Positions 26,359 through 36,705 of a stretch of 64,000 nucleotides of DNA are shown here, piece by piece. Location of the stretch: assembly GCF_011047315.1 (NCBI RefSeq), contig NZ_CP049259.1:1116001-1180000 (forward strand), given 5' to 3'. Numbering within the stretch: the first letter of the stretch is position 1; every line of letters begins with the position of its first letter. Source of the DNA: Altererythrobacter sp. BO-6. Lineage in GTDB: Bacteria; Pseudomonadota; Alphaproteobacteria; Sphingomonadales; Sphingomonadaceae. The notes beneath the pieces are model-generated. The model was given only the letters and a program-made list of their open reading frames with translations. It did no database searches and had not been told where the DNA came from. A program made the translations under genes and the position numbers.

Positions 26359-27791
26359 GCCTTGTCACAGGCTCCCTGCAGCTGCGGCTGAAGCTGATCC
26401 ACGGCTTCGGCGCAGTCGCGTTCGGAGTGAAGGATTCGGGCTTCAGCTTCTTCCTGCTGCTCTATTACAACCAGGTGCTGGGCATGGACGCAGGCGTGGT
26501 CAGCCTCGCCTTGCTGGTGGCGCTGCTGGTGGATGCCGTGGTCGATCCGATCCTGGGCCATCTGTCCGACCGGACCTACACACGCTGGGGCCGTCGGCTG
26601 CCATGGCTGTATCTCGCGCCGATCCCGCTGGCCTTCGCCTGGATCGCACTGTGGTCGCCGCCGGGTGCCGAGCCGCCGACCTTCTGGGGCCTGTTGGGCA
26701 TCGCGGTGGTCGTGCGGGTGCTGCTGTCGGCCTGCGAAGTGCCCTCGGTCAGCCTGCTGCCAGAGATTACCGCCGACTATGACGAGCGCACCACGCTGTT
26801 CCGCTATCGCTATCTGTCGGGCTGGTCGGGCGGGATCCTGATGATGGTGCTGGCCTACACCGTTTTCATGCCGGGGCCGGAGGGACTGCTGCAGCGCGAC
26901 GGTTACGCGCTATTCGGGATTTTCGGCGCCATCCTGATGGCCGTTTCAGTGATGGGCTCCGCCTTCGGGCAGCACCGCCTTGTTGCCGGTTATCCGGCAA
27001 CCAAGCCTCCGCCATTCTCGCTCAAGACAGCTTTTTCGGAAATTATCGAGGCCTTCAGCGAACGTGCTTTCGTCATTTTCGCGCTAGGCGGGCTGGCTGC
27101 CTATGTCAGCCAGGGCATGTCGTTCTCGATGACGAATTATCTCAATGTCTTCGTGTGGCAGTTCGACCGCGCAGCCCTGACGGCATTCCCCGGCATCCTG
27201 TTCCTGTCTGTCGTGCTGATGTTCTTCATCGTCAGCCCCATGCACCGCCGCTTCGGCAAGCCCAAAAGTGCCGCGATCGGTGCGCTTTCGGCACTGGTTC
27301 TGTTTCTGCTGCCTTATGGCTTGTTGCTGTCAGGGGTGTGGCCGCAAGTCGGCACCTGGGCCTCCACCGGGCTGTACCTGGCGCTACACCTGCTGGGCAA
27401 CACGATGGGGATCGTGGTGATGATTTCCGCATCGTCGATGATTGCAGAGATCGTCGAAGCATATCTGGAAAAGACCGGGCGGCGTGCCGAGGGCGCGTTC
27501 TATTCCGGCAACTGGCTGGTCCAGAAGTGCGCCACCGGGCTTGGCATCTTCCTGACCGGCCAGATCGTCGCCGCTTCGCAGCTGCCCTTCGACGCTGTTC
27601 CGGGCGCGATCGAGCAGGCTGTGATCGTAAAGATGATCGCGCTCTATTGCGGAGCGAGTATCGTACTGGCCTGTATCGCGGCCTATTGGCTGGGCCGCTT
27701 CCCGATCAGCCGGCATGAGCACGAAACGCGACTTGCCACGCTCAACGCGGCCGCGCGCGCCGATCCCGACGCGCATGCGATAACCCCGTGA
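26355..27791 (+). CDS. MFS transporter, GPH (glycoside-pentoside-hexuronide:cation) family
   Basis: 478 residues from GTG 26355, with GGAGG 9 nt before it. About 12 membrane helices and the family marks FFLLLYYNQVLGMDA, DAVVDPILGHLSDRTYTRWGRRLPW (seen as DPILGHLSDRT and RWGRRLPW) and SMIAEIVEAY. Relatives carry sugars, but many in alphaproteobacteria sit with acyl-CoA catabolic genes, as here, so an organic acid or steroid-like substrate is possible. Confidence 0.82.
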   Translation: MSLVTGSLQLRLKLIHGFGAVAFGVKDSGFSFFLLLYYNQVLGMDAGVVSLALLVALLVDAVVDPILGHLSDRTYTRWGRRLPWLYLAPIPLAFAWIALWSPPGAEPPTFWGLLGIAVVVRVLLSACEVPSVSLLPEITADYDERTTLFRYRYLSGWSGGILMMVLAYTVFMPGPEGLLQRDGYALFGIFGAILMAVSVMGSAFGQHRLVAGYPATKPPPFSLKTAFSEIIEAFSERAFVIFALGGLAAYVSQGMSFSMTNYLNVFVWQFDRAALTAFPGILFLSVVLMFFIVSPMHRRFGKPKSAAIGALSALVLFLLPYGLLLSGVWPQVGTWASTGLYLALHLLGNTMGIVVMISASSMIAEIVEAYLEKTGRRAEGAFYSGNWLVQKCATGLGIFLTGQIVAASQLPFDAVPGAIEQAVIVKMIALYCGASIVLACIAAYWLGRFPISRHEHETRLATLNAAARADPDAHAITP

Positions 27792-27886
27792 CATTGTACA
27801 AATGAGAGCTTGGCGCGGCGGATTGGCTCTGCCACGGTCGCCCCAACAGATTCGATTGCAAATCAGGACTTGAGAGGAACGCCCCC

Positions 27887-29221
27887 ATGGATTTCGAACC
27901 CACCGAACGGCAGCAATACTGGCGCAATCGGGTGCGCGACTTCATCGAGAGCCACGTGCGCCCCGCAGTTCCCACCTACAAGGCGCAGGATGCCGAGGGC
28001 GAGCGCTGGAAGGTGATCCAGGTGGTCGAAGACCTCAAGGCCAAGGCCAAGGCCGAAGGCATCTGGAACCTGTTCATGCCGCCGCGCAATGACAGCCACC
28101 ACCATGTCGACGACACGTTCGAATTCGAAGGGCCAGGCCTGACCAACCTCGAATATGCGCTCTGCGCGGAGGAAATGGGCCGCATCGGCTTTGCCAGTGA
28201 AGTGTTCAACTGCTCCGCGCCGGACACCGGCAACATGGAAGTGTTCCACCGCTATGGCACGGCTGAGCAGAAGGAAGAATGGCTGCGCCCGCTGATGAAC
28301 GGCGAAATCCGTTCGGCCTTCCTGATGACGGAGCCCTATACCGCCTCCTCTGACGCAACCAATATCGAATGCCGGATCGAGCGCGACGGTGACCACTACG
28401 TCATCAACGGTCGCAAGTGGTGGTCATCCGGCGTGGGCGATCCGCGCTGCAAGGTGGCGATCGTGATGGGCAAGACGGACTTTTCCGCCGGGCGCCACGC
28501 CGCGCAATCGATGATCCTGATGCCGATGGACGCGCCGGGTGTGAACATCCTGCGCCACCTCCCGGTGTTCGGATATGACGACGCCCCGCACGGCCACATG
28601 GAAGTCGAGCTGAAGGACGTGCGCGTGCCCGTGACCAATATGCTGCTGGGCGAAGGGCGCGGCTTCGAGATCGCGCAGGGCCGCCTTGGCCCGGGCCGCA
28701 TCCATCACTGCATGCGCACCATCGGCGTCGCCGAGGAAGCGCTCGCCAAGATGTGCCGCCGCCTGCAAGAGCGCGAAGCGTTCGGCAAGCCGATCTACAA
28801 GCATTCGGTGTGGGAAGAGCGGGTTGCCCGCGCCCGGATCGATATCGACATGACCCGCCTGCTCTGCCTGAAAGCGGCCGACATGATGGACAAGGTCGGC
28901 AACAAGAGCGCCAAGCAGGAAATCGCCATGATCAAGGTCCAGGCGCCCAATATGGCGCTACGGATCATTGACGATGCGATCCAGGCGCATGGCGGCGGCG
29001 GCGTGTCGGACGATTATGGCCTCGCCAATGCCTATGCCCACCAGCGCACTTTGCGGTTGGCTGACGGGCCGGACGAAGTCCACGCCCGCTCGATCGCGCG
29101 GATGGAATTCGCCAAGCACATGCCGCAGCCCGGGCCGACCGCCAACGCCCTGCGCGATGGCAAGGCGCCGACAATGGGCGAGGCGGGCTTCAGCTCGGGC
29201 GATATGGGCGTGGCGCGTTAA
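27887..29221 (+). CDS. Acyl-CoA dehydrogenase, ACAD10/11-like
   Basis: 444 residues, with GAGAGGA about 8 nt upstream. Long N-terminal region ([20 protein letters not shown]) and [29 protein letters not shown] typical of the ACAD11-like branch, here quoted in part ([11 protein letters not shown]). FAD-domain marks: [20 protein letters not shown] in part and [14 protein letters not shown]-terminus has [18 protein letters not shown]. Followed at 12 bp by an alcohol dehydrogenase and then a phosphotransferase, which together resemble the split parts of ACAD10/11. Confidence 0.87.
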   Translation: MDFEPTERQQYWRNRVRDFIESHVRPAVPTYKAQDAEGERWKVIQVVEDLKAKAKAEGIWNLFMPPRNDSHHHVDDTFEFEGPGLTNLEYALCAEEMGRIGFASEVFNCSAPDTGNMEVFHRYGTAEQKEEWLRPLMNGEIRSAFLMTEPYTASSDATNIECRIERDGDHYVINGRKWWSSGVGDPRCKVAIVMGKTDFSAGRHAAQSMILMPMDAPGVNILRHLPVFGYDDAPHGHMEVELKDVRVPVTNMLLGEGRGFEIAQGRLGPGRIHHCMRTIGVAEEALAKMCRRLQEREAFGKPIYKHSVWEERVARARIDIDMTRLLCLKAADMMDKVGNKSAKQEIAMIKVQAPNMALRIIDDAIQAHGGGGVSDDYGLANAYAHQRTLRLADGPDEVHARSIARMEFAKHMPQPGPTANALRDGKAPTMGEAGFSSGDMGVAR

Positions 29222-29233
29222 GGGAGCGGACCA

Positions 29234-30322
29234 TTGGCAAAAGCAGCCATTCTTGAACAACCCGGCCAAGGCCTCGTCATCGGCGAGGTCGAGCTGGCCG
29301 ATCCCGGCCCGCATGAGGTTCTGATCGACACCAAGGCCTGCGGCCTGTGCCATTCGGACCTGCATTTCATCGACGGCGCCTATCCCCACCCGCTGCCGGC
29401 CATTCCCGGCCATGAGGCGGCAGGCGTGGTGCGCGCGGTGGGCAGCGAAGTGAAGACAGTGAAGCCGGGCGACCACGTGGTCTCCTGCCTCAGCGCCTTC
29501 TGCGGGCATTGCGAATTCTGCGTAACAGGTCGGATGGCGCTGTGCATGGGCGCCGACACGCGGCGGGGATCGGGCAGCGCGCCGCGCATTACCCGCGCCG
29601 ATGGCTCGCCTGTGATGCAGATGCTCAACCTTTCGGCCTTCAGCGAACAGATGCTGATCCACGAACATGCCTGCGTGGCGATCGACAAAGATATGCCGCT
29701 TGACCGTGCCGCCGTGATCGGCTGCGCGGTGACGACCGGCGCGGGGACGATCTTCAATGCGGCCAAGGTGGTACCTGGCGAGACCGTGGCTGTCATCGGT
29801 TGCGGCGGCGTCGGCCTGGCGGTGATCAATGCCGCGAAAATCGCCGGCGCGGGCAAGGTGATCGCCGCCGATCCGATCCCGGAAAAGCGCGAGCTGGCCA
29901 AGGCGCTGGGCGCGACCCACACGGTTGACGCCATGGCGCCCGATGCCGCCAAGCAGATCATCGAAATTTCCGGTGGCGGCGTGCATTACGGGATCGAAGC
30001 GGTGGGCCGGCAAGCCTCGGCAGACCTGGCCGTCGCCTCGCTCCGCCGCGGCGGCACGGCGATCATCCTGGGCATGATGCCGCTCGACTGCAAGGTCGGC
30101 CTCGGCGCGATGGACCTGCTCGGCGGCAAGAAGCTGATGGGCGCGCTGATGGGGATGAACCATTTCCCGGTCGACCTGCCGCGCCTGGTTGATTTCTACA
30201 TGCGCGGGCTGCTCGATCTCGATACGATCATCGCCGAGCGGATCCCGCTGGAGCAGATCAACGAGGGCTTCGACAAGATGCGCAGCGGCCATTCGGCGCG
30301 CAGCGTGGTGGTGTTCGACTGA
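29234..30322 (+). CDS. Zn-dependent alcohol dehydrogenase (class III-like MDR)
   Basis: 362 residues from TTG 29234, with AGGGAG 7 nt upstream. Catalytic zinc ligands: Cys in KACGLCHSDLHF and His in PGHEAAGVV. Structural zinc Cys cluster: CGHCEFCVTGRMALC. NAD-binding GCGGVGLAVINAA. Ends overlapping the next start (TGATG). It may oxidise an alcohol produced or used in the same pathway as the adjoining dehydrogenase and kinase. Confidence 0.88.
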   Translation: MAKAAILEQPGQGLVIGEVELADPGPHEVLIDTKACGLCHSDLHFIDGAYPHPLPAIPGHEAAGVVRAVGSEVKTVKPGDHVVSCLSAFCGHCEFCVTGRMALCMGADTRRGSGSAPRITRADGSPVMQMLNLSAFSEQMLIHEHACVAIDKDMPLDRAAVIGCAVTTGAGTIFNAAKVVPGETVAVIGCGGVGLAVINAAKIAGAGKVIAADPIPEKRELAKALGATHTVDAMAPDAAKQIIEISGGGVHYGIEAVGRQASADLAVASLRRGGTAIILGMMPLDCKVGLGAMDLLGGKKLMGALMGMNHFPVDLPRLVDFYMRGLLDLDTIIAERIPLEQINEGFDKMRSGHSARSVVVFD

Positions 30323-31407
30323 TGGCGCAGGATCCCGCTCCGATCGATTTCGACAAGGAAATGGTCGGCACGGTCGAAGTGCCGGAGAAGGACCGGCTAG
30401 ACCTTGATCGGCTGACCGAATGGTTCGAAGCCAATGTCGAAGGCTTTGCCGGGCCGATCAGCTACACCAAGTTCAAGGGCGGCCAGTCGAACCCGACCTA
30501 CCGCATCGACACGCCCGACGCTTCCTACGTGCTGCGCCGCCAGCCCTTCGGCAAGCTGCTGCCCAGTGCGCACGCGGTCGACCGCGAATATGCGGCGATG
30601 ACCGGCCTTTACCCGACCGGCTTCCCCGTACCGCGCACTTTTGGCCTGTGCGAGGATACCGAGGTGATCGGCGCCAAGTTCTTCGTGATGAGCATGGCCA
30701 ATGGGCGCAGCTTGTGGAACGGCGCCTTGCCGCAATACTCGAAGGACGAGCGCCGCGAAATCTACCACGCGCTGATCGACACCATGGCGGACCTGCACCT
30801 CAAGGACCCGCAGGCGATCGGCATGGGCGATTATGGCAAGCCGACCGATTATTGCGCGCGCCAGATCAGCCGCTGGACCAAGCAGTACAAGCTATCGGAA
30901 ACCGAGCACCAGCCGAATATGGAACGGCTGATCGAGTGGCTGCCTGAAACGATCCCGCCGCAGCACAATTCCAGCGTGGTGCATGGCGACTATCGGCTCG
31001 ACAATGTGATCTTCCATAAGACCGAGAACCGGATCATCGCGGTGCTCGACTGGGAGCTGTCGACGCTGGGCGATCCGATTGCGGATTTCAGCTATCTGAT
31101 GCTCAACTGGCACAATCCGGCCGATGGCCGCGCGGGCCTGCTAGGGCTGGATTTGGAAGAACTGGGTATCCCCAGCCAGCAGGAAGCGGTCGAGCGCTAT
31201 GTCGCGCGCACGGGTTATCCCGTTCCGCCGATGGACTGGTATTTCGCCTACAACCTGTTCCGGCTGGCCGGCATCATGCAGGGGATCAAGAAGCGCGTGA
31301 TTGACGGCACGGCATCGTCTGCCCATGCCAGGCAAATGAGCGAGCGCGTGACCCCGCTGATTGAGCGGGCTTACGAGTTCGCGTTGTCGGCGGGAATGCC
31401 CGAATAG
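30322..31407 (+). CDS. APH-family phosphotransferase, ACAD10/11 kinase-like
   Basis: 361 residues with an aminoglycoside phosphotransferase/choline kinase fold. Lys region SYVLRRQPFG, catalytic loop VVHGDYRLDNVIF, and metal Asp in VLDWELSTLGDPIADFSYL (as LDWELSTLGDP). Homologues fused to ACAD10/11, or LvaA in levulinate catabolism, phosphorylate 4-hydroxyacyl-CoA so a dehydrogenase can remove the group. The neighbouring ACAD-like gene fits this pairing, but the substrate is inferred. Confidence 0.83.
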   Translation: MAQDPAPIDFDKEMVGTVEVPEKDRLDLDRLTEWFEANVEGFAGPISYTKFKGGQSNPTYRIDTPDASYVLRRQPFGKLLPSAHAVDREYAAMTGLYPTGFPVPRTFGLCEDTEVIGAKFFVMSMANGRSLWNGALPQYSKDERREIYHALIDTMADLHLKDPQAIGMGDYGKPTDYCARQISRWTKQYKLSETEHQPNMERLIEWLPETIPPQHNSSVVHGDYRLDNVIFHKTENRIIAVLDWELSTLGDPIADFSYLMLNWHNPADGRAGLLGLDLEELGIPSQQEAVERYVARTGYPVPPMDWYFAYNLFRLAGIMQGIKKRVIDGTASSAHARQMSERVTPLIERAYEFALSAGMPE

Positions 31408-31413
31408 CCGCGA

Positions 31414-33795
31414 TCAGAAGCCTGCACTGAAACTAACCATCGCGCCAACATCGGCGGGCGCATTGCTATAGTGCCCGGGCTGGTGGCGGTAGAACAGGCT
31501 CGCCCCGCCGCGCCCGCGCATCACCGGCCCCTGCCAGGCCAGTTCGCCGACTATTTCGCGGCCATCGGGCGCAAACGAAAAGCGCTGGATCGCATAGCCC
31601 GGCGTTTCGCTGGCATAGTCATAGCTGGTCGGCAGGTTTACGCGCAGCCCGCCATGTTCAACCCGCAGCGGCTGGCTGACACGAAGGCCCAGGCTGTCAC
31701 CAGTCGCCAGCACATTGCTGCGCGTTACGTCGATGGCCCAGCCATGGCTGAACATGCGCGATCCCTGCGCGATGACATCGCCGGATCGCGCGCGCGTGAG
31801 CCCCACGCGCGTCGCCCCGCCCAGGGTCCAGTCGGTGCCAAGCTGCCACTGCGCCGCTCCATCGACAAACCACGTGTCGGCACCGTGCTGACCCAGCGCC
31901 GGGTTGAACCATGCACCCAGCACGCTGCGGTCTTCCTGCAGCCAGCTTAGCCCCAGCGTCGCCGCCAGCGCTCCCATCTTGCGATCGAATGCCAGGCCGA
32001 AGCTTTGCACCGGCAACCGCTCGCGCTGCCGGTCCAACACCTCCGAAAGCCGCGGGGCATAGTTTTGCCGCACCTCGCCGCGCTCGGCATGAAAGGTCAC
32101 GCCCCAAGTTCCAACCTGCTGCCGCAGCGCCAGCGCCGTATCGCCTTGCTGGAGGAAGCCGGTGTCGCGCTGCACCCCCGGTGCGATCCGAAAAGCCGCT
32201 CCCGAACGGCCCTGGAGCTGCGCCACCAGCCCGTCGGCATCCTGCGCTATTGCCAGGCCGATCTGTGTGCCCGGTGCGATCCGCGCGGCAATCCGTGCGG
32301 CCAGCACCCGTGCGCTTTCCGCTTCATCGGTTGTCAGGCGCAGGAACTGGTCCGCTCCGGACCGGTCGCTGACCTGGAAAGCCAACGCCACGTCGCGCCC
32401 GCCCGCCGCCAGCGATCGGCCATATTGCGCAACGGCGCCATGCAAGCGAGGAACCACGGAGGCTCCCGCCATTCCGGCACCAAGTTCCAGATTGTAGGCG
32501 CGGCGATATCGATCGGTGACAATGGTCGAAAGCGAGCCCCGGCCCAGCGCATCGCCCATGGCCGGTGAACCCACCGCTACCCGTTGGTCCAGCGCGAAGG
32601 CTGCAGATTGGCCGGCAATGGTCGTCGTTCCGGCCGGGGCCAAGGCGCGGGCGATGTCGAGGATACCGCGTCCGTAAAGCGCATCGGTGCCCGCCGATCC
32701 GGCATCGCGGGCGGAATCGAGCAGGATCTGGACGATCTGCGCGCCGGTAAGGTTGGGAAAGGCCTGCGCCAGCAAGGCAACGGCGCCCGACACCTGCGGC
32801 GCGGAAAAGCTGGTACCTGAAAAGAGCGTGACGAACTGCTGCCCGTTGACGTTTTCCACGAACAGGCGGCCGTTTTCATAGACGCAACAGATCCGCTCGC
32901 CGCGCGCGGAAAGATAAGATGCGGCAGCATTCCCTGCTCGATTGCTGAAGTCTGATAGCTGCCCGTTGGCATCGACCGAACCGACAATGATCACATTGTT
33001 CCCGCCCGCCTGCCGCAGGCTGGCGGCGAAAGGATCGGGCTGGTTCGGATCGATCCCAGGCTCGCTGCCGTCCCCGCCATTGCCCGCCGAGACCACAACC
33101 ACAATTCCGGCGTTGGCGGCGCGTGCCACAGCATCGAGCACCGAACGTGACGCAGCGCCGCCCCCAAGGCTGAGATTGACGACTTTGGCGCCGCTGCTCA
33201 CCGCTACATCAATGCCGCGCGCAATCGCCCGGTCATCGAACAGGCAGCTGAGCGAGGGGTCCTGCGGCGTATCATTGGCACAGCTGCCCGGAGTATCCGC
33301 CCGAAGCGCCAGCAACTGGGCGTTGAAGGCAATGCCCAGAATTCCGGTGTCGTCGCGCGCGGCAGCGGCCACCAGCGCCACGTTCGTGCCATGATCGTCC
33401 TCGCCATCGATCCCGCGGTTACCCGCGACATCGGCGGAGGCGGGATGAATGCGCCCCGCGAATTCGGGGCTGTCGCTGTCGATCCCGCTATCGACGATGG
33501 CAATGATCGATCCCGCGCCGGTTATCCCGGCCTGCCAGGCAGTGATCGCATTGTGGAAGCCGGGCCCATCGGATTCGCGGAATTCGCGCGTGTCAAAATT
33601 CGTCGGAGGCGGCGTCGGGGTGGGCGTTGGCGTCGGGACGGGCGTTGGAGTGGGCGTTGGTGTCGGAGTTGGCGGCGGCCGCGTGCTCGACGGTGCGGCT
33701 CCGCTTCCCCCGCCGCAGGCAGCAAGCAGCGCCAAGGCCGATATCGCTGGCAATAGGCGCACGCGCGCGAAGACAGGGGAGACAGCCGTGGGCAT
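31414..33795 (-). CDS. Subtilase (S8) lipoprotein autotransporter
   Basis: 793 residues. Lipobox LLAAC followed by GGGSG, a (PT)n linker of about 30 residues coded by tandem hexamers at about 33605-33675, and a subtilisin domain with all three catalytic motifs: IVDSGID (Asp), DDHGTNVA (His), [13 protein letters not shown] (Ser). The C-terminal roughly 300 residues are beta-rich and end in FSAGF, an outer-membrane barrel terminus with Phe last. Probably a surface protease that displays or releases its passenger. Converges with the kinase gene. Confidence 0.88.
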   Translation of the reverse strand: MPTAVSPVFARVRLLPAISALALLAACGGGSGAAPSSTRPPPTPTPTPTPTPVPTPTPTPTPPPTNFDTREFRESDGPGFHNAITAWQAGITGAGSIIAIVDSGIDSDSPEFAGRIHPASADVAGNRGIDGEDDHGTNVALVAAAARDDTGILGIAFNAQLLALRADTPGSCANDTPQDPSLSCLFDDRAIARGIDVAVSSGAKVVNLSLGGGAASRSVLDAVARAANAGIVVVVSAGNGGDGSEPGIDPNQPDPFAASLRQAGGNNVIIVGSVDANGQLSDFSNRAGNAAASYLSARGERICCVYENGRLFVENVNGQQFVTLFSGTSFSAPQVSGAVALLAQAFPNLTGAQIVQILLDSARDAGSAGTDALYGRGILDIARALAPAGTTTIAGQSAAFALDQRVAVGSPAMGDALGRGSLSTIVTDRYRRAYNLELGAGMAGASVVPRLHGAVAQYGRSLAAGGRDVALAFQVSDRSGADQFLRLTTDEAESARVLAARIAARIAPGTQIGLAIAQDADGLVAQLQGRSGAAFRIAPGVQRDTGFLQQGDTALALRQQVGTWGVTFHAERGEVRQNYAPRLSEVLDRQRERLPVQSFGLAFDRKMGALAATLGLSWLQEDRSVLGAWFNPALGQHGADTWFVDGAAQWQLGTDWTLGGATRVGLTRARSGDVIAQGSRMFSHGWAIDVTRSNVLATGDSLGLRVSQPLRVEHGGLRVNLPTSYDYASETPGYAIQRFSFAPDGREIVGELAWQGPVMRGRGGASLFYRHQPGHYSNAPADVGAMVSFSAGF

Positions 33796-33951
33796 CGTGC
33801 GACCTTCCTAATCCCGCCCCCGTTAAGCGATAGCCATAGGTCCAAGGTTATCGGCGAAGCAAGATTTTCTGTGCGCCGGAAAGCTTGCCGGGCTCCCTCA
33901 CGCCCGCTAGCAGCGCTGAATTGCCACCAACGTCCTGCGGAGTACCCACAC

Positions 33952-34791
33952 ATGTCCAGCGAACTCGCCAGCGCGATCGAACAGGCGTGGGAGCGCCGCA
34001 CCGAAATCACGCCCGCAGACCAGGACGTGCGCGCCATCGTCGACGAAGCCATCGGTCTGCTCGACAGCGGCGGCGCGCGCGTGGCCGAACCTGACGGCAA
34101 TGGCGGCTGGAAGGTCAACCAATGGCTGAAGCAGGCTGTGCTGCTCTCGTTCCGGCTGAACAACAACCGCGTCATGGAAGGCGGATCGGCCGGCGAAGCA
34201 GCCTATGACAAGGTGCCGAGCAAATTCGCCGGCTGGGGCGACAACCGCTTTAGCGAAGCGGGTTTCCGCGTGGTGCCCGGCGCGGTGGCGCGGCGTGGCA
34301 GCTTCATCGGCAAGGGCGTCGTGCTGATGCCCAGCTTCGTCAACATCGGCGCCTATGTCGATGAAGGCACGATGGTCGACACCTGGGCCACGGTCGGATC
34401 CTGCGCGCAGATCGGCAAGAATGTGCATATTTCCGGCGGCGCCGGGATCGGCGGCGTGCTTGAGCCGCTCCAGGCCGGGCCAGTCATCATCGGCGACGGC
34501 GCCTTCATCGGTGCCCGTGCCGAAGTGGCAGAAGGGGTTCGCGTGGGCGAAGGCGCGGTGCTTTCCATGGGCGTTTACCTGGGCGCATCGACCAAGATCA
34601 TCGACCGCGCCACGGGCGAAATCCACCGCGGCGAAGTGCCGCCCTACGCGGTGGTCGTGCCCGGATCGCTGCCCGGCAAACCACTGCCGGACGGGTCGCC
34701 CGGCCCGTCGCTCTATTGCGCGGTGATCGTCAAAACGGTCGATGCGCAGACCCGCGCCAAGACCGGGATCAACGAGCTTCTGCGCGACTGA
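33952..34791 (+). CDS. dapD: Tetrahydrodipicolinate N-succinyltransferase DapD
   Basis: 279 residues from ATG 33952 ([16 protein letters not shown]). Left-handed beta-helix of hexapeptide repeats ([29 protein letters not shown] region, quoted in part: [12 protein letters not shown]), [14 protein letters not shown] and [20 protein letters not shown] in part. Transfers succinyl from CoA to tetrahydrodipicolinate in lysine and diaminopimelate synthesis. The frame stays open to 33871, but only the shorter form matches the family. Confidence 0.95.
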   Translation: MSSELASAIEQAWERRTEITPADQDVRAIVDEAIGLLDSGGARVAEPDGNGGWKVNQWLKQAVLLSFRLNNNRVMEGGSAGEAAYDKVPSKFAGWGDNRFSEAGFRVVPGAVARRGSFIGKGVVLMPSFVNIGAYVDEGTMVDTWATVGSCAQIGKNVHISGGAGIGGVLEPLQAGPVIIGDGAFIGARAEVAEGVRVGEGAVLSMGVYLGASTKIIDRATGEIHRGEVPPYAVVVPGSLPGKPLPDGSPGPSLYCAVIVKTVDAQTRAKTGINELLRD

Positions 34792-34861
34792 CCGGCAGTT
34801 TCGGAACGAAGATGACAGCGCCCCGTTGGCTAGGGTATGATTACCTCGAAAGGGAGGCCGT

Positions 34862-35017
34862 ATGAGCTACAACAACGGTGACGAAATTCACATCGAAGAC
34901 GATGACGCACGCGCAGCCGTCACTAACACGGGCCTGCGCTGGGTTTTGGCGATCGGGCTGTTGCTGGCGATCATCGCAATGACGCTGGTTTGGGTCATTC
35001 CCGCTCTTACCGCCTGA
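34862..35017 (+). CDS. Small single-pass membrane protein, 51 aa
   Basis: ATG 34862 follows AAGGGAGG by 5 nt, an excellent ribosome site. Acidic N-terminus (GDEIHIEDDDARA), then one membrane helix at about residues 27-49 (VLAIGLLLAIIAMTLVWVIP). Ends TGA 35017, four bases from the dipeptidase stop on the other strand. Function unknown. Proteins of this look recur in Sphingomonadales as far as I recall. Confidence 0.7.
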   Translation: MSYNNGDEIHIEDDDARAAVTNTGLRWVLAIGLLLAIIAMTLVWVIPALTA

Positions 35018-35020
35018 GCC

Positions 35021-36283
35021 CTAGCCTCCGGTCACAACCGTTTCGATTGCCGGTGCACCGCGCTGGCTGGCAGCATAGGCTTCCGCTCCGCGCAAGGCGC
35101 GCAGAGCGTTGCGCAGCGAAATCTTTTCCAGGTCGGCCTGGCTGTATCCGCGCCGGGCAAGCTCCACGAACAGCGCGGGATAGCCGCTGACATCCTCAAG
35201 CCCGGGGGGCGCAAACGGGATGCCGTCATAATCGCCGCCAATCCCGATATGGTCGATACCGGCCACTGCGCGGACATGATCGATGTGATCGGCGACGTCG
35301 CGGACGGATGCTTGCGGCAAGGGATTGCGATCGTCCCATAGCTTCAAGCCTTGCTCGACCTGCTCCGGCTGGCCTTGCCACAGCGCCTCGAGCCGCGCCT
35401 TTTCCGCATCGCGATTGGCATTCCATTGGCGCGCGGGTTCGCTGAGGAAGCCGGGCACGAAGGTCACCATGACAATGCCGCCGTTAGCGGGCAGGCGCTG
35501 AAGCACGCTGTCCGGGACATTGCGGGCATGGCCATTGAGTGCACGCGCGCTCGAATGGCTGAAGATCACCGGAGCCTTCGCCACATCAAGCACATCATGC
35601 ATGGTCTTCTCGCTGACATGGCTGAGGTCCACCTGCATGCCCAGGCGGTTCATTTCGCGGATCACGTCCCGCCCGAAATCGGTCAGCCCGTTATGCGCAG
35701 GCGCATCGGTGGCGCTGTCGGCCCAGGGCGTGTTCTTCGAATGGGTCAGCGTCATGTAGCGCGCGCCCAGATCATACATCTGGCGCAGGACGCCCAGGCT
35801 GGAGCCGATCGAATGGCCGCCTTCCATGCCCATCAGCGAGGCGATCTTGCCTGCGGCCAGCGCGGATTCGACATCGTCGGCGGTCAGCGCCAGCTGCAAA
35901 TCGTCAGGATAGCGTTCGATCAGTCGCTTGGTGACGTCGATCTGCTCGATCGTCATCTGCACCGCCTCGGGCTCTTCAAGCGAAGCGGGCACATAGACCG
36001 ACCAGTATTGCGCCCCCACCTTGCCTTCGCGCAACCGCGCGATGTCCGTATGCATCGCGGCGCGGCGCGGTTCGGTGCTTGCCGTATCCGTCGTATCGTG
36101 GAAGTCGAAGTCCGCGATGACATTGCCGAACCGCCCGCGCAGCTGGATCGGCACGTCGTTATGGCCGTCCATCACCGGTGCTGCCCGCAGTGCTGCCGCG
36201 GCGACCTCTTCCGGCGTTTGCGCTGCCAGCATGACGGGAGCGGCAAGCAGCAGGGTAGCCGCGATCATGGATACGGACTTCAT
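35021..36283 (-). CDS. Exported membrane dipeptidase (M19 family)
   Basis: 420 residues from ATG 36283 (MKSVSMIAATLLLAAPVMLAAQ in part), with AGGAG about 7 nt upstream. Sec signal to about residue 20. Metal motifs of renal dipeptidase-like enzymes: MDGHNDVP (HxD), MGMEGGHSIG (Glu), YMTLTHSKNTPWADS in part (His), DLSHVSEKTM and FSHSSARAL. Cleaves dipeptides, often D- or L-D forms, in the periplasm. Confidence 0.92.
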   Translation of the reverse strand: MKSVSMIAATLLLAAPVMLAAQTPEEVAAAALRAAPVMDGHNDVPIQLRGRFGNVIADFDFHDTTDTASTEPRRAAMHTDIARLREGKVGAQYWSVYVPASLEEPEAVQMTIEQIDVTKRLIERYPDDLQLALTADDVESALAAGKIASLMGMEGGHSIGSSLGVLRQMYDLGARYMTLTHSKNTPWADSATDAPAHNGLTDFGRDVIREMNRLGMQVDLSHVSEKTMHDVLDVAKAPVIFSHSSARALNGHARNVPDSVLQRLPANGGIVMVTFVPGFLSEPARQWNANRDAEKARLEALWQGQPEQVEQGLKLWDDRNPLPQASVRDVADHIDHVRAVAGIDHIGIGGDYDGIPFAPPGLEDVSGYPALFVELARRGYSQADLEKISLRNALRALRGAEAYAASQRGAPAIETVVTGG

Positions 36284-36371
36284 CAAATTCTCCTGGAGTG
36301 TGTCGAGCAAGCGGATACGAACCTTACTGGCGCAGCCGCCAATGAAAAGCCTCTGGCCAAATTGCGGGCAC

Positions 36372-36413
36372 AAAAAAGGGCGGCGCAGCTCCGCGAAGGG
36401 AACCGTGCCGCCC
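36372..36413 (-). terminator. Terminator after SWIB gene
   Basis: On the minus strand GGGCGGC and GCCGCCC (36407-36413 with 36378-36384) enclose a 22-nt loop that can pair further, followed by TTTTTT (36372-36377). It lies 20 bp after the SWIB-domain gene. Confidence 0.8.
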
Positions 36414-36432
36414 TTGTCTTTTGCCCAATGGC

Positions 36433-36678
36433 TTAGCTGAGGTGCTTGGACACCGCAGCGGTCATCTTGAACATCGAGATCTGCGCATTGCCGATCACCG
36501 CGCCAAGCTTGGCATCGGGATTGATCTGACGCTTGTCAGTCTTGTCCTGCAGGCCATTCGCCTTGATGTATTCCCACACCTTCGAAGTGACCTGGGCGCG
36601 GGTCATGGGACCCTTGCCAATCACTGCTTCAAGTGCATCCGACAGGTTCACGGGCTTTTGCAGCGCGTTTCCAGCCAT
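36433..36678 (-). CDS. SWIB/MDM2 domain protein
   Basis: 81 residues, almost entirely one SWIB fold: NALQKPVNLSDALEAVIGKG, MTRAQVTSKVWEYIKANGLQD in part, KRQINPDAKLGAVIG. Start at ATG 36678 with AAGGAA 7 nt upstream. Bacterial SWIB proteins are small and may bind DNA or topoisomerase; the role is not settled. Separated from the YbhB gene by 27 bp and probably in the same transcript. Confidence 0.9.
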   Translation of the reverse strand: MAGNALQKPVNLSDALEAVIGKGPMTRAQVTSKVWEYIKANGLQDKTDKRQINPDAKLGAVIGNAQISMFKMTAAVSKHLS

Positions 36679-36705
36679 GTTCAATTCCTTTCCATGTTAT
36701 GGCCG

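Noticed and set aside
28958..30292. Long minus-strand frame opposite the alcohol dehydrogenase
   Set aside because: Same type of antisense artefact, rich in His and Ala.
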